DNA of 32,445 nt from Acidobacteriaceae bacterium (GCA_003132445.1 PKXU01000166.1:1-32445), one strand, 5' to 3'; positions 1 through 8,326 are shown, numbered from the stretch's first letter. The notes: generated by a model from the sequence alone, not told the origin. A program made the numbers and translations.

Positions 1-380
1 ATGGGCGGATTCGCTTTCTCACCAAGCGAATCGAAGCCGCGGAAGTGGTGGACCCGGAAGCTACGAGAGCGGGGCAGGCGGCGACGAGGGCATTCTTCGG
101 AGCGACCGTGCGCTATGCCAATGCCGCGGGAGTATCGCGAGTGGTGAGCATCGTGGGCACCGACGAGATCGATCTCAAACGCAACCACATCAGTTGGGTG
201 TCACCTCTGGGGCGCGCGTTGATGAAGTCGGCAGCTGGTGACAGCGTAGTCCTTCAATTGCCGGGCGGTACAGAATACCTGACCGTGCTGGAAGTGTGTT
301 ACGAGCGCATTTCTGTGGAACCGTTCCGTGAACCACCCGGATCCGAGGCCTCGGCAAAGAGACTCACTCGCCGACGCTAA
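1..380 (+). CDS. greB: Transcript cleavage factor GreB, C-terminal part (5' end outside window)
   Basis: The reading frame (first full codon at base 3) enters from the left edge and ends at 380. The first residues, GRIRFLTKRIEAAEVVDP, match the end of the GreB coiled-coil domain. The rest is the FKBP-like C-terminal domain, including NHISWVSPLGRALMKS and a GDSVVLQLPGG turn typical of GreA/GreB. The family binds in the secondary channel of RNA polymerase and stimulates cleavage of backtracked RNA. The TKR-LE-like segment favours GreB over GreA. The C-terminus carries a short basic tail (SAKRLTRRR). The N-terminal acidic tip lies outside the window, so activity cannot be judged. A hairpin terminator follows about 90 bp downstream. 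Confidence 0.88.
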   Translation, partial: GRIRFLTKRIEAAEVVDPEATRAGQAATRAFFGATVRYANAAGVSRVVSIVGTDEIDLKRNHISWVSPLGRALMKSAAGDSVVLQLPGGTEYLTVLEVCYERISVEPFREPPGSEASAKRLTRRR

Positions 381-472
381 ATCCACCTGACGAAAAAGAG
401 ACGAAACGGCACAGGTGGTGAAAGAGGTATTGAGCTGATATCCGCTGCCCGTTTCAGGACACTCCTGCCCAA

Positions 473-495
473 ATTCGGACACCGAATCGTTTTTT
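473..495 (+). terminator. Rho-independent terminator after greB
   Basis: A 6-bp perfect stem (ATTCGG / CCGAAT) with a 3-base loop is followed after two bases by six T residues. It lies between greB (+) and the convergent M48 protease gene (-) and reads as a terminator for greB. The stem is short, so efficiency is uncertain. Confidence 0.65.
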
Positions 496-530
496 AGTAT
501 GTTCGAAGATTGGTCGAAGGTCCTTCTCGC

Positions 531-2240
531 TCACGGCCGGGTTGCATTCTGAGCTTTCTCGTTTTCGTTCAGCCGCTTGAGGTAGGGAAAGAAGGGGGAC
601 AGCTCGAAGGGCATCTTCTCGGCGGCCGACAGCGGGCGGACCGGCTGGCTCTTGAGCATCTCGATCCGGTCGGACCAGGGATCGACGATGATTCGCGAGC
701 CCAGTGGCAAGGCAGCGGTCTGATCCAGCCGATCCATTTGCAGGTGCTTGGGAATTTGCGCTAGCGCCTGCATTTGGACGAGGTGACTGCTCCCGAAATC
801 GTTGCTGAAGCGCCCGTGAAGCAGGTTGGGTAATCGCGTAGAACGGGATTCGAGAGCCTCCAGGAACAGTCCTGCATTCGCGAGTTGAGCTTTATAAGGC
901 GAGTTTGAAAACAGCTCCAGGCCCTTTTTATCGGCGTCGGCTTCCTCCGCAGGATCGAAACGGAAGTCGAAGTGGTCGAAGATTTCCAGATCGGAAAACG
1001 GCAAGGTGGAGTCCGATAAGAGTCCATCGCCGACGGATTGATGCAAAACAATGTGGGCCAGTTCGTGCGCCAGCACGGCGGCGAGGGTGGCCTCATCCGG
1101 TAGCACGTCCAAAAGCCCGCGGCTAAGAATGATGGTTCGGCCTACGACGAATGACTCCAGTGGGGTTGTGAGCAGCACACGGCAACGAACCGCCGGAAGG
1201 TAGAGGTGGTTGGTGAGCAACAGATTGTTGAGCACGGTCTGCAAGATCCGGTCGACTTCGCCATCTGGCGCCATGAGTCCAGCGACTTGCAACCGCTCCA
1301 CGACATTGTCTTCCGACGTATAGGTTGTTTCCCCCAGAGTGTTAGCCGGACTGAGGTCCTGGGAAGCCTCGTGCTGATTGGGATCGACCCACTCCGGAGT
1401 GTCCGTCAGACGTTTGGCAAACTCCCGATGATCGCCCGCCTGTTGCAGGTCGTAGCCCCAAATGCGGGTTTGAGCCTTGAACCAAAGATCGTGGTTCGCG
1501 GGATCCTGAGAAGCCGATTCCTGGGTGTAGATATAGGCAGGCATCCACATGATGCTCAGGGTGTTCAGCCGCCAACTGTCGAAGTGAAACGCACGCCGGG
1601 ATAATGATTTCGAGGTGTACGTCCCCGTGAAGCGCACAATATTGAAGTCCTGATCCTCGATCCAGATGCGGCCGATAAAGCCGCGGTTCTCCGAATTCTC
1701 ACGAGGCTTCACGTCCACGACGCCGCAATGCACTTCTCCAAGAACCTCCCAGCGGACAAATTCGAAGGTGTAGTTCCGGCGATCGAAGTGGTTCAGGTCG
1801 GGGAAGATCGCCTGCGCGAAGCCGGCTGCGGTGAAAGTTTGCCGAGTCGGAAGCAGTCTCTTTTCCCAACTCTCCCTCATGCGCTCCGGGTCGGCAAAGG
1901 CTACAGTGACCGGAGCATTGCCAGTCAGATCGAGGCGGCTTAAGAAATAGTCGTCGCCCTTCGGAGATTTTCCTGGGTATTGCTGGATGTAAGTCTCGAC
2001 GATCGGTTTAAAGTTGCGCATCAAAACGATCAGGCGGTGTTCCTGGCGGATCGCCGAGTCGACAAGTACATTAAATGCGACACTAGGCGCGGGCACGATC
2101 GGCGCAGGAACAATGGGCGCCGACTGGGCGGAAGCTTGAGGCGGGGCCGCTGGAGTCGCATTCTGGCCGGCAACGAATCCTACGACCAGAATCTCGAATA
2201 GGGTTTGCCCAAGCCAGGACAATGTTCTCTGCGCTAACAT
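531..2240 (-). CDS. Secreted or membrane-anchored M48-family zinc metalloprotease
   Basis: 569 residues. The zinc motif HELAH is at about residues 392-396, with the downstream third-ligand region EEADADKKG at about 432-440, as in M48 (HtpX/Oma1/BepA-like) peptidases. The first ~25 residues are hydrophobic and look like a signal peptide or anchor. A Pro/Ala-rich linker with repeated IVPAP follows. Residues ~60-260 form a separate beta-rich region (for example GFIGRIWIEDQDFNIVRFTGTYT-like text) resembling outer-membrane lipoprotein-sorting folds; this is a weak inference. It probably acts on envelope proteins outside the cytoplasm. No strong Shine-Dalgarno precedes the ATG at 2240, so the start may differ. 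The gene converges on greB. M48 membership is well supported; the substrate is unknown. Confidence 0.85.
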   Translation of the reverse strand: MLAQRTLSWLGQTLFEILVVGFVAGQNATPAAPPQASAQSAPIVPAPIVPAPSVAFNVLVDSAIRQEHRLIVLMRNFKPIVETYIQQYPGKSPKGDDYFLSRLDLTGNAPVTVAFADPERMRESWEKRLLPTRQTFTAAGFAQAIFPDLNHFDRRNYTFEFVRWEVLGEVHCGVVDVKPRENSENRGFIGRIWIEDQDFNIVRFTGTYTSKSLSRRAFHFDSWRLNTLSIMWMPAYIYTQESASQDPANHDLWFKAQTRIWGYDLQQAGDHREFAKRLTDTPEWVDPNQHEASQDLSPANTLGETTYTSEDNVVERLQVAGLMAPDGEVDRILQTVLNNLLLTNHLYLPAVRCRVLLTTPLESFVVGRTIILSRGLLDVLPDEATLAAVLAHELAHIVLHQSVGDGLLSDSTLPFSDLEIFDHFDFRFDPAEEADADKKGLELFSNSPYKAQLANAGLFLEALESRSTRLPNLLHGRFSNDFGSSHLVQMQALAQIPKHLQMDRLDQTAALPLGSRIIVDPWSDRIEMLKSQPVRPLSAAEKMPFELSPFFPYLKRLNENEKAQNATRP

Positions 2241-2356
2241 GTAGAGACCATTTTAAATCTTCAAGAAGTCTGAAAATCGCGTGCCAGGAACTACCGATTC
2301 TTAGACTCTCCGCCGCCAAATCTCGCTCAATTTCGGACTAGCGCCCTCGACGCCCA

Positions 2357-2914
2357 TCACTCTGACGCTTCCATCTCTTCTGCGATCTTGAGCATTTTAG
2401 TGACGCTGTTCCAGTTGCGTGCGGTGCCGGTCGTTTTAAGCAGTTCCGCTATTTTCGGCCACGGCAGCTTCGACTTACCAGCGCCGTTGGGGAAGTAGAT
2501 GTAGAGTTCGCGGCCGCTCAGATGCAGTTCTTCGGGATACGCTCTCAGCGGGAGCAGCGCGATTTGCGCTTCTGGGGCGGGCTCGGCGGCGAGAAACGTC
2601 ACCAAAAGTTTGCCGGGGTTAAGGTCGCGGCGGCCAGCGAACGGGCTTACGTTGATGGCGGCTCTCATTTCCGTGGTGGTGCGGAGGATAATTTCGGGGC
2701 GGCAGCCAAACTGGCGCGCGATCGCGTTCTGAATTTTCTTCGCGAGCGCCGCGGAGCCTTTCTCTTTGCTTCGGAAGATCACGTTGCCGCTTTGCACGAG
2801 CGTGCGCGCGTCTTCGAGTTTGAGCGATTGGTAAAGGACGCGCAGGGCCGCCATGTCGAGTTTGTTTCGGCCGCCAACGTTGATGCCCCGGAGCATGGAG
2901 ATCAGTACTGGCAT
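2357..2914 (-). CDS. DUF1697 domain protein
   Basis: About 185 residues from the ATG at 2914. An upstream in-frame ATG at 2956 would add 14 residues that do not look like the family. The opening MPVLISMLRGINVGGRN is the hallmark DUF1697 start, followed by LVQSGNVIFRS near residue 45 and by SVTKMLKIAEE near the end, which matches the family's conserved W-N-V-T-K-L terminus (NWNSVTKML). DUF1697 proteins are soluble, about 180 residues long and of unknown biochemical function. The gene follows the M48 protease gene's 5' end by about 115 bp on the same strand and may be co-transcribed with it, with no functional link evident. Confidence 0.85.
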   Translation of the reverse strand: MPVLISMLRGINVGGRNKLDMAALRVLYQSLKLEDARTLVQSGNVIFRSKEKGSAALAKKIQNAIARQFGCRPEIILRTTTEMRAAINVSPFAGRRDLNPGKLLVTFLAAEPAPEAQIALLPLRAYPEELHLSGRELYIYFPNGAGKSKLPWPKIAELLKTTGTARNWNSVTKMLKIAEEMEASE

Positions 2915-3258
2915 TACGGTGGAGTATAGCGTCCACGAGACGCAAGCGACACGCAACTGCGCTGGAATAGATGATGCCAGATAATTTGCGCCATGCCATC
3001 CTGGGCCTGACCGTTCCGATCATTGTGCGGATGCTGCGCGGGATGCCCTACTGAGTAAGTGGAACCAAGAGAATCACTTTGACTCAGACCGTATGTGGCC
3101 CGAGAATCAGTAAAAGGATCGAGCCACGTCCTTCGGCAGAAGCGCCGTGGTTTGTTGTAGATAGTTTGCGTGCTGTTCGCTTGCAAATTGATCTTTTTCG
3201 GCTGACCTTCCGAGTCGAGTCACTCACGACTAGAGGTCCGAGCCCAGGGAGAAGTGCT
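2915..3258. other. Intergenic stretch, no gene recognised
   Basis: 344 bp between the divergent DUF1697 gene (-) and the small ORF at 3259 (+). I see short ORFs only, with no tRNA fold and no clear repeat. It must hold promoters for both flanking genes, but I cannot place -35/-10 boxes with confidence. Confidence 0.5.
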
Positions 3259-3459
3259 ATGTCGGGACAAGTTGTTTTGTATTTCGAGGATCAGGCAGAT
3301 GCGTTGCGTTTCGCCCTGGCCGCCGGTTCGGTAATGGCAGGGGAAGGCGCCAAAGTTTCCAGCGATCTCGTGCAGGGAACCGCCCGGGTCACGCGAATTC
3401 GGTTGGATGCGGTGAACGCAGGGAATTCCAAGAAGCCGAACCCTGTGCGCGTAGCATGA
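3259..3459 (+). CDS. Small protein of unknown function (66 aa)
   Basis: The ATG at 3259 is preceded by AGGGAGAAGTGCT, a good Shine-Dalgarno at normal spacing. This decides against the longer in-frame start at 3079. The protein begins MSGQVVLYFEDQADALRFALAAGS, compatible with a small alpha/beta fold: a strand, then an amphipathic helix over residues 11-28, then a basic C-terminus. No signal peptide or membrane segment is visible. I do not recognise the family. It sits upstream of, and convergent with, the STAS-domain gene. Confidence 0.6.
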   Translation: MSGQVVLYFEDQADALRFALAAGSVMAGEGAKVSSDLVQGTARVTRIRLDAVNAGNSKKPNPVRVA

Positions 3460-3496
3460 GGTTTGCAAGCTGATTCGATTCGTCCCGCGAATAAAC

Positions 3497-3530
3497 CTGC
3501 CTGGTTTTCGGCCAGCTAAAGCCGAGGCAG
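3497..3530 (-). terminator. Hairpin between convergent genes, possible terminator of the STAS gene
   Basis: CTGCCT pairs with AGGCAG. Just inside, GGTTTT can pair with AAAGCC (one G-U, one bulged G), giving a stem of about 12 bp. On the minus strand it is followed by GTTTATT, a weak U-rich tail. It lies between the stop codons of the convergent genes ending at 3459 and 3546. It could equally be a structure that only protects 3' ends. Confidence 0.4.
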
Positions 3531-3545
3531 CAGTCCCGGCACAAG

Positions 3546-3893
3546 CTACGCCGTTCCCGCGTTGGTAAAGGCCTCCAACGCGTCGGAGAGTGTGGGGAAC
3601 ATCAGGAAGATCTGCTCCACCCGTGTGATTTCAAAAACCTTCATTACGCGCTTATTCACCCCGGTAAGAGCCATGCGGCGCCCAGCCTTGGCGCAGGAAG
3701 TGGACGCGGCGACCAGCGATCCTAATCCAGAAGAGTCCAAATAAGGCACACCCGTAAAATCCAGAATTACAGTGGGAGCGTCTTCGCGCCGCACTGCATT
3801 CAGGAAGGGTGAAACGTTTTCCATCGTCAACGGTCCGCGAAGGCTAAGAACTCCCCGGTCCAGGCGATCGATCTCCAGCGGTTCCGGTGTCAT
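3546..3893 (-). CDS. STAS-domain anti-sigma factor antagonist-like protein
   Basis: 115 residues, the usual length of a single STAS domain (SpoIIAA/RsbV type). The core VILDFTGVPYLDSSGLGSLVAA at about residues 41-62 contains the DSSG loop, whose serine is the phosphorylation site in this family. The segment RMALTGVNKRVMKVFEIT is the usual following strand and helix. In partner-switching systems such a protein binds a kinase/anti-sigma factor and thereby frees a sigma factor. No anti-sigma kinase or sigma gene is seen next to it, so its partner is elsewhere. Its place beside trehalose and stress-protein genes fits a general stress role, but that is inference. Confidence 0.85.
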   Translation of the reverse strand: MTPEPLEIDRLDRGVLSLRGPLTMENVSPFLNAVRREDAPTVILDFTGVPYLDSSGLGSLVAASTSCAKAGRRMALTGVNKRVMKVFEITRVEQIFLMFPTLSDALEAFTNAGTA

Positions 3894-4155
3894 GGCGCAG
3901 CGATTCTAGGCTACAACTCAACTTGGTTCAAGCTCACACCGCAGCCGTGGATTCTATATCAGTGCTTTTTGACGATGCCCTTCGAGCGTTGGATGTAACC
4001 ACAGATAAAGCTTGTTTTCAATCAACGGATCAGGAATCAGCGCGCTCATTCAGGTTTGATGTCCTGCCACTTGAGGGCATCACTGTATTCCCAACTCGCT
4101 CAAAACCACTCAGATTAGTAGCATGTAGCCGCTGTATCACTGAGGAGGCCTAACC

Positions 4156-4338
4156 ATGGCACGGGTTCTAGGCGCATTTCTCGCAGTTTTTTCGATACTG
4201 AGTCTGTTAGTGCATCTCAACGCATTGGCTGGGCTATTCGGAATCGGTGCGCTCTCATTGTTTGTCGTCGACGAACTGACCGCGCAGTTTGTTAAGACAC
4301 CTCGCTCTTCCAGGATTCCCGGCGAACATTTGTTTTAA
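4156..4338 (+). CDS. Small hydrophobic membrane protein (60 aa)
   Basis: The ATG at 4156 is preceded by GAGGAGGCCTAACC, a very strong Shine-Dalgarno with good spacing, so translation is likely. Residues 5-38 are almost entirely hydrophobic (LGAFLAVFSILSLLVHLNALAGLFGIGALSLF spans the membrane one to two times), followed by a polar tail. Length and layout recall the small two-helix membrane proteins annotated as DUF5670/Lmo0937-like in stress clusters, but identity is not clear enough to assign. It converges on the trehalose synthase gene at 4401. Confidence 0.6.
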   Translation: MARVLGAFLAVFSILSLLVHLNALAGLFGIGALSLFVVDELTAQFVKTPRSSRIPGEHLF

Positions 4339-4400
4339 TGGCTGGTTCTGTTTATTCGAAGCTCTAAGTTTCGAAAACTCTCGGATTATTCCCCATTAGG

Positions 4401-6689
4401 TTACACCGCCGAACTTCCCAGGCGAGTTTTACCTTCCGCTTTTTCGTGGTTATCTAAACGCAGTTCACAGAGTTCGGCGATCAGATTTCCTGCCCATTGA
4501 TAAATATTATGTTCGCGGATTGCCCGCCGCATGTTTTGCATGCGCGATTGTCTTTCTTCCGGATCCATTTCCAGTGCGGTCCGAATTGCTTCCGCCGTCT
4601 GGTCGATATCGTAAGGATTTACCTGCAACGCGTCTGGCAGTTCCCGCGCAGCGCCGGTAAAAATGCTCAAAATCAGAACTCCGTTTTCATCGTTACGGGT
4701 GGCCACAAACTCTTTTGCCACCAGATTCATGCCATCGTGAAGGGACGTCACCAGGCATAAATCGGCACCTTTATAGTAAGGCTCAATCTCCTGGTGACTA
4801 TGCTGGCGGTTGAGCAAAACAATCGCCTTCCACTTGTCCTTCTGAAAACGCCAGTTGATCCGCCCCGCTTCCGCTTCGATCTCAGCTTCCAGGTCGTGAT
4901 ATCGCTTGAGATGGCTACGGCTGGGCGCACCAATTTGCACAAATGTAAATTGGCCCTGATATCGCGGATACTTCTCCAGAAAACGCTCCACCGCCAGAAA
5001 GCGCTCGAGAATTCCTTTCGTGTAGTCAAGGCGGTCAACGCCGACTCCCAAGAATAGGGCCTCGACATCCAGGTTCTTGAGCAGCGCAGAGCGGTTGTCA
5101 TAGGCTGAAGGGTCGGAAGGCGACAGCGCCAAATCTGCGATCTCGACGCTGATTGGGAACGGATGCACCGTTGTCTTATGACCCAGGCGCTGGACGGTAT
5201 GATGTTCCCAGTCGATCCGGGATTCCATGACCCGATCGGCTGTTTGAAGAAAATTGTTGCAGTGCGACTGAATGTGAAATCCCGCCAGGTCCGCTCCCAG
5301 CAAGCCATCCACTAATTCGCGCTGCCAGGGGCAAATTCCAAATGCCTCCGGATTTGGCCACGGGATGTGCCAGAAAATCGCCACTCTGGCGTCTGGCCGC
5401 TTTTGTTTGATCATTCTGGGCAACAGCGCGAAATGATAATCCTGTACCAGAACCACGGGCTTTTCGGTGTCCTTCATTTCTTCCAACAAAGCTTCGGCGA
5501 ATTTGCGGTTGACAGCCTGATATTGCTCCCAATCCTCGGCTCGAAAAATAGGACGCGTGTGCGCGATATGACAGAGCGGCCAGATTCCTTCATTGGCGAA
5601 ACCGTAGTAATATCCTTCCTCTTCTTCTTTGGTCAGCCACACACGCCGCAAGGTGTACCGGGGATCATCGGGCGGCACCGCCAGGCGGTTATATTTGTCC
5701 ACGCTTTCCCGATCGGCTGTGCCGCTTCCGTGCGCCAGCCAGGTTCCCTTGCAGGCGCACAATACAGGCTCAAGGGCCGTCACCAGACCGCTTGGCGGCA
5801 CTCTCACTTCAATGGATTTGCCCCGCCGCATGTGCATGTAGGGTTCGCGATTCGAGACCACAAAGAGCCGGCTCGCTCCCAGACGTGCTTGCAGATCCGC
5901 TGCCAGGCGTTCGGCCGTCCACTGCGACTGCCCTTCGGCCCGCAGCCTTGCTTCTCGTTCCGCCGCCGTACGGGCCGTGTTCAAACTCTCGGCCATAGTC
6001 GCGACTTCCCGAGCCAGCGGCGGGAACAGCTCCTCGCCGGGAGACGCCATTCGCGAAGAGGGCATGCGCCCCGTTCGCAACGCTCTCATCCAGTGGGCCG
6101 TTCGTGCGATAGGACCTTCGATGCTCCAACGCACGATGAGAAGAGTAATCAGAGCGATCAGAATGACCTGGACGAGACCGCTCAGAAACGTCTCGCGCCA
6201 GATGCGCATGCTTTGATCGCGAATGTAACCGGCATCGTGCACAACAGCCAGTGCGCCGAGAAATTGGGAAGGGCTGTAAAGCGGCAGAACACAAATGTGC
6301 ACGGGTTGGTTCGCCAGTCTCTGAAATGCGTCTGCCTCGCTGTTTTCTTTTAGCGTTTCAAGCACCACTGGCGGCGCAGCGGTCATCTTCGATGCCAAAT
6401 CATCGGTAATGGCGATGATGTGACCCTGGGGATCATATACGGCCATGCCCATCAGGTTCTCGCGATTGGCAAAGTGCTGCACGGTCTTCTGCAAGGTTTG
6501 GAATGCGTGCTTTTCAATATCCCGCTCAACGCTTCCCGCCAGGCTCTCCGCCAGAACTTCGGAACGCCTTTGCATATCTCGCCTAAGGCTTCTCTTTCCC
6601 ACCCAGACCTCGTATCCGGACGAGCACAAGGACACGAGCATTACACCGACGATCAGAGAGACGATTAGTCTGACGCTAAACAATCGCAT
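4401..6689 (-). CDS. otsA: Trehalose-6-phosphate synthase (GT20) fused to an N-terminal membrane sensor/HAMP-like module
   Basis: 762 residues against about 460-500 for ordinary OtsA. The C-terminal ~480 residues (from about 273) are a GT20 domain: LFVVSNREPY, SGLVTALEP, VQDYHFALLP, FWHIPWPNPE, ADLAGFHIQSH, GVDRLDYTKGI (substrate-binding Arg/Lys) and HDGMNLVAKEFVA are all present. It should make trehalose 6-phosphate from UDP-glucose (or another NDP-glucose) and glucose 6-phosphate. The N-terminus has a transmembrane helix at ~5-25, an extracytoplasmic region ~26-165 of Cache-like look (MAVYDPQGHIIAITDD), a second transmembrane helix ~168-187 and a HAMP-like linker ~188-245. The ATG at 6689 has AGGA upstream at good spacing. 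No trehalose-6-phosphate phosphatase gene is in the window. The enzyme call is firm; the sensing role is inferred from architecture. Confidence 0.9.
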   Translation of the reverse strand: MRLFSVRLIVSLIVGVMLVSLCSSGYEVWVGKRSLRRDMQRRSEVLAESLAGSVERDIEKHAFQTLQKTVQHFANRENLMGMAVYDPQGHIIAITDDLASKMTAAPPVVLETLKENSEADAFQRLANQPVHICVLPLYSPSQFLGALAVVHDAGYIRDQSMRIWRETFLSGLVQVILIALITLLIVRWSIEGPIARTAHWMRALRTGRMPSSRMASPGEELFPPLAREVATMAESLNTARTAAEREARLRAEGQSQWTAERLAADLQARLGASRLFVVSNREPYMHMRRGKSIEVRVPPSGLVTALEPVLCACKGTWLAHGSGTADRESVDKYNRLAVPPDDPRYTLRRVWLTKEEEEGYYYGFANEGIWPLCHIAHTRPIFRAEDWEQYQAVNRKFAEALLEEMKDTEKPVVLVQDYHFALLPRMIKQKRPDARVAIFWHIPWPNPEAFGICPWQRELVDGLLGADLAGFHIQSHCNNFLQTADRVMESRIDWEHHTVQRLGHKTTVHPFPISVEIADLALSPSDPSAYDNRSALLKNLDVEALFLGVGVDRLDYTKGILERFLAVERFLEKYPRYQGQFTFVQIGAPSRSHLKRYHDLEAEIEAEAGRINWRFQKDKWKAIVLLNRQHSHQEIEPYYKGADLCLVTSLHDGMNLVAKEFVATRNDENGVLILSIFTGAARELPDALQVNPYDIDQTAEAIRTALEMDPEERQSRMQNMRRAIREHNIYQWAGNLIAELCELRLDNHEKAEGKTRLGSSAV

Positions 6690-7110
6690 GTCTAGTCCTA
6701 AAGAAAGCTGGCCGAGTAAGAAGTCGGTCGAAAACGCGACTCAGTTGTACAAAGAAGCTTCCCTCGGTATTTGGCAGTTTACGTCTTAGCCAGAAAGCTT
6801 CTTGCAAATCCTAATCGCCCAAGCTTTTAGAGCCTTCGTTAGATGCCACATTCCAGGGGTTTGCTGCTATTAAACCTAATCCTCACCTCGATCTGCCGAA
6901 ATTCTATTTAGTGCCGTGTCATTTCACGCCGAACTTGAGAACTCTCAAATTGCTTTAGTCTACAGAAAACGCTTGATGGACCGGCCGAGAGCTGCGGGAG
7001 TACAAGTGCTGTACGGGTTTAGCAGCGCACTGCGGGACGCGCCCCCACAGTTCGAGGGCCATAGCATCGCGCCGATTTAGCAACCGCTTCGTCTTCGGTG
7101 AGGACAACAA
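6690..7110. other. Intergenic control region between otsA-like gene and DUF5818-like gene
   Basis: 421 bp between divergent genes. I find no convincing gene. It holds a perfect 9-bp inverted repeat AAGAAGCTT / AAGCTTCTT at 6752-6760 and 6795-6803, and a GTACA-N5-TGTAC dyad at 7000-7014. It should contain the promoters for both flanking genes. Confidence 0.5.
7000..7014. promoter_or_regulatory. Operator-like dyad GTACA-N5-TGTAC
   Basis: Perfect 5-bp inverted repeat with a 5-bp spacer, about 97 bp upstream of the TTG start at 7111. The geometry suits a dimeric regulator, but a 10-bp match can arise by chance. Confidence 0.3.
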
Positions 7111-7551
7111 TTGAATCGAACGACGATTTGGTTTGCCGGTTTTGTGCTAGGCGTAACGTCTGTGGCATTTGGGCAACAGGCTCGGCCAGCGCCGCAATTC
7201 CCCGAAGACGCGCTCGTGGTGAACCAACTTATCGACTGGTCGCGATTGCAAACACCGCAGCCCGCGCCTGAGCCCATGCCCCCGCGAGACTCGCGAGTAC
7301 CTCAGCCCGGTCAGGATGGCAAGCAAACCCGGCCGGCGGATCCTCAACCTTCTGAAGAGCGATCTCCGACTGCTCGGTTGTTTAGCGGAAAGATCATCAA
7401 AGACGGCAACAAGTTTGTCCTAAAAGCAGCGGGCGGGACTTTTGCGCTTAAGCAAGAGGAGAATCTTCCACCTTACGAGAATCAAGATGTAAAAGTCATT
7501 GGGAGCCTCGACAGCGCAAGCGACACAATTCTTATAGTTAGAATTGATTGA
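7111..7551 (+). CDS. Secreted DUF5818-like protein
   Basis: 146 residues from a TTG start that has GTGAGGA upstream at good spacing; the ATGs nearby are not in this frame. The N-terminus (NRTTIWFAGFVLGVTSVAFGQ) is a signal peptide with likely cleavage after AFG or GQ. A Pro/Arg-rich linker occupies roughly residues 45-85. The C-terminal ~60 residues (LFSGKIIKDGNKFVLKAAGGTFAL ... VKVIGSLDSASDTILIVRI) form a small beta-barrel-like unit with the pattern G-x-I-x-K-x-G-x-K-(F/Y)-V-L and V-x-G-x-L-D of acidobacterial DUF5818-type proteins. It is probably periplasmic or exported. Function is unknown. It is related in layout to the protein at 8562. Confidence 0.7.
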   Translation: MNRTTIWFAGFVLGVTSVAFGQQARPAPQFPEDALVVNQLIDWSRLQTPQPAPEPMPPRDSRVPQPGQDGKQTRPADPQPSEERSPTARLFSGKIIKDGNKFVLKAAGGTFALKQEENLPPYENQDVKVIGSLDSASDTILIVRID

Positions 7552-7746
7552 TTTCTTAGCTTCAAGCTTGGGCAGCCAACGCCCGCGTTCTGACAGCCCT
7601 CTTGCTGGGCTGCATTTACCGTTCCACTAATCTACAGAATTTACCCTAGTGCATCGAAACTATAAACTTTGTAAGTTGAGTTATCCGTGTACTGGTGTCG
7701 AAGAAATCTTTCCGTTCTTCCGCGATTCTGGCTGGGAGGTTAGCAC

Positions 7747-8265
7747 ATGAGCGCAAATGGATCTGCTGCCTACGCTGTCTATCCTCGCAATGTAGCTCTA
7801 CCCGACGTGGTTTCTGCGTTGAATCAGGCTGGATTCCAAAACGAAGACATCTGCATGGTATTGTCGCCCGCGCATCCGGTAGCGACCGGCGTCGGAGACG
7901 CGAAGATCGGCGGTACCGAGAAAGATGAGAGCGCCAGTAACGCTCGCATGATCGGGTGGTTCTCCAAGTTCGGAGCTGTTGTAATTCCTACCGTGGGATT
8001 CTTCATTCGATCACATGCTTTTTTCCAAGCTCTGTTGACGGAGCAGAATTTCCCGGCACTCTCACGGGGTTCACGCACCCTGCTTGGGCTCGGCTTTTCC
8101 GAGGATGAAGCAAAAAGGTTGGGCCATCAGCTCTGTGACGTAGGAGCGCTGGTATACGTTTCTTGCCGCGAAAGCCACAGGGCCGATTGGGCTATCGATT
8201 TGCTGCGCAAAGCGGGCGCCAGGGAGGCTGCGGGGTTGCGAATGGCGAGGGCCGCGGCAGCCTAA
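7747..8265 (+). CDS. YflT/general stress protein 17M-like protein
   Basis: 172 residues. CTGGGAGGTTAGCAC precedes the ATG and supplies the ribosome site. The N-terminal ~35 residues (AYAVYPRNVALPDVVSALNQAGFQNEDICMVL) match the beta-alpha-beta start of heat-induced stress protein YflT/DUF1269-like domains, with a second similar half at about 110-160 (LGLGFSEDEAKRLGHQLCDVGALVYVSC). A hydrophobic stretch at ~75-95 (GWFSKFGAVVIPTVGFFI) could be a membrane-interacting or glycine-rich hairpin, as in related proteins. The family is linked to general stress responses but its molecular role is unknown. The family call is moderate. Confidence 0.6.
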   Translation: MSANGSAAYAVYPRNVALPDVVSALNQAGFQNEDICMVLSPAHPVATGVGDAKIGGTEKDESASNARMIGWFSKFGAVVIPTVGFFIRSHAFFQALLTEQNFPALSRGSRTLLGLGFSEDEAKRLGHQLCDVGALVYVSCRESHRADWAIDLLRKAGAREAAGLRMARAAAA

Positions 8266-8313
8266 GTTTTCGCTATTTGCAATATCTCACCTAGGTTCGA
8301 CTACGCTATTTAC

Positions 8314-8326
8314 ATTCCTAGGGAAT
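8314..8326. promoter_or_regulatory. Short dyad ATTCC-TAG-GGAAT
   Basis: Perfect 5-bp inverted repeat around a TAG centre in the 296-bp gap between 8265 and 8562. It is either a regulator site or chance. Confidence 0.2.

Noticed and set aside
3887..4153. 88-codon plus-strand ORF between the STAS gene and the small membrane protein
   Set aside because: Its start overlaps the STAS start codon region on the other strand, it has no ribosome site, and its composition looks random. The strong Shine-Dalgarno at 4142-4148 belongs to the ATG at 4156.
6688..6789. Short plus-strand ORF starting in the CATG shared with the otsA-like start
   Set aside because: It has no ribosome site and no hydrophobic or other biased pattern. 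The shared CATG is likely chance.
7594..7612. CAGCCC/GGGCTG hairpin after the DUF5818-like gene
   Set aside because: The stem is only 6 bp and no T tract follows, so I did not call it a terminator.
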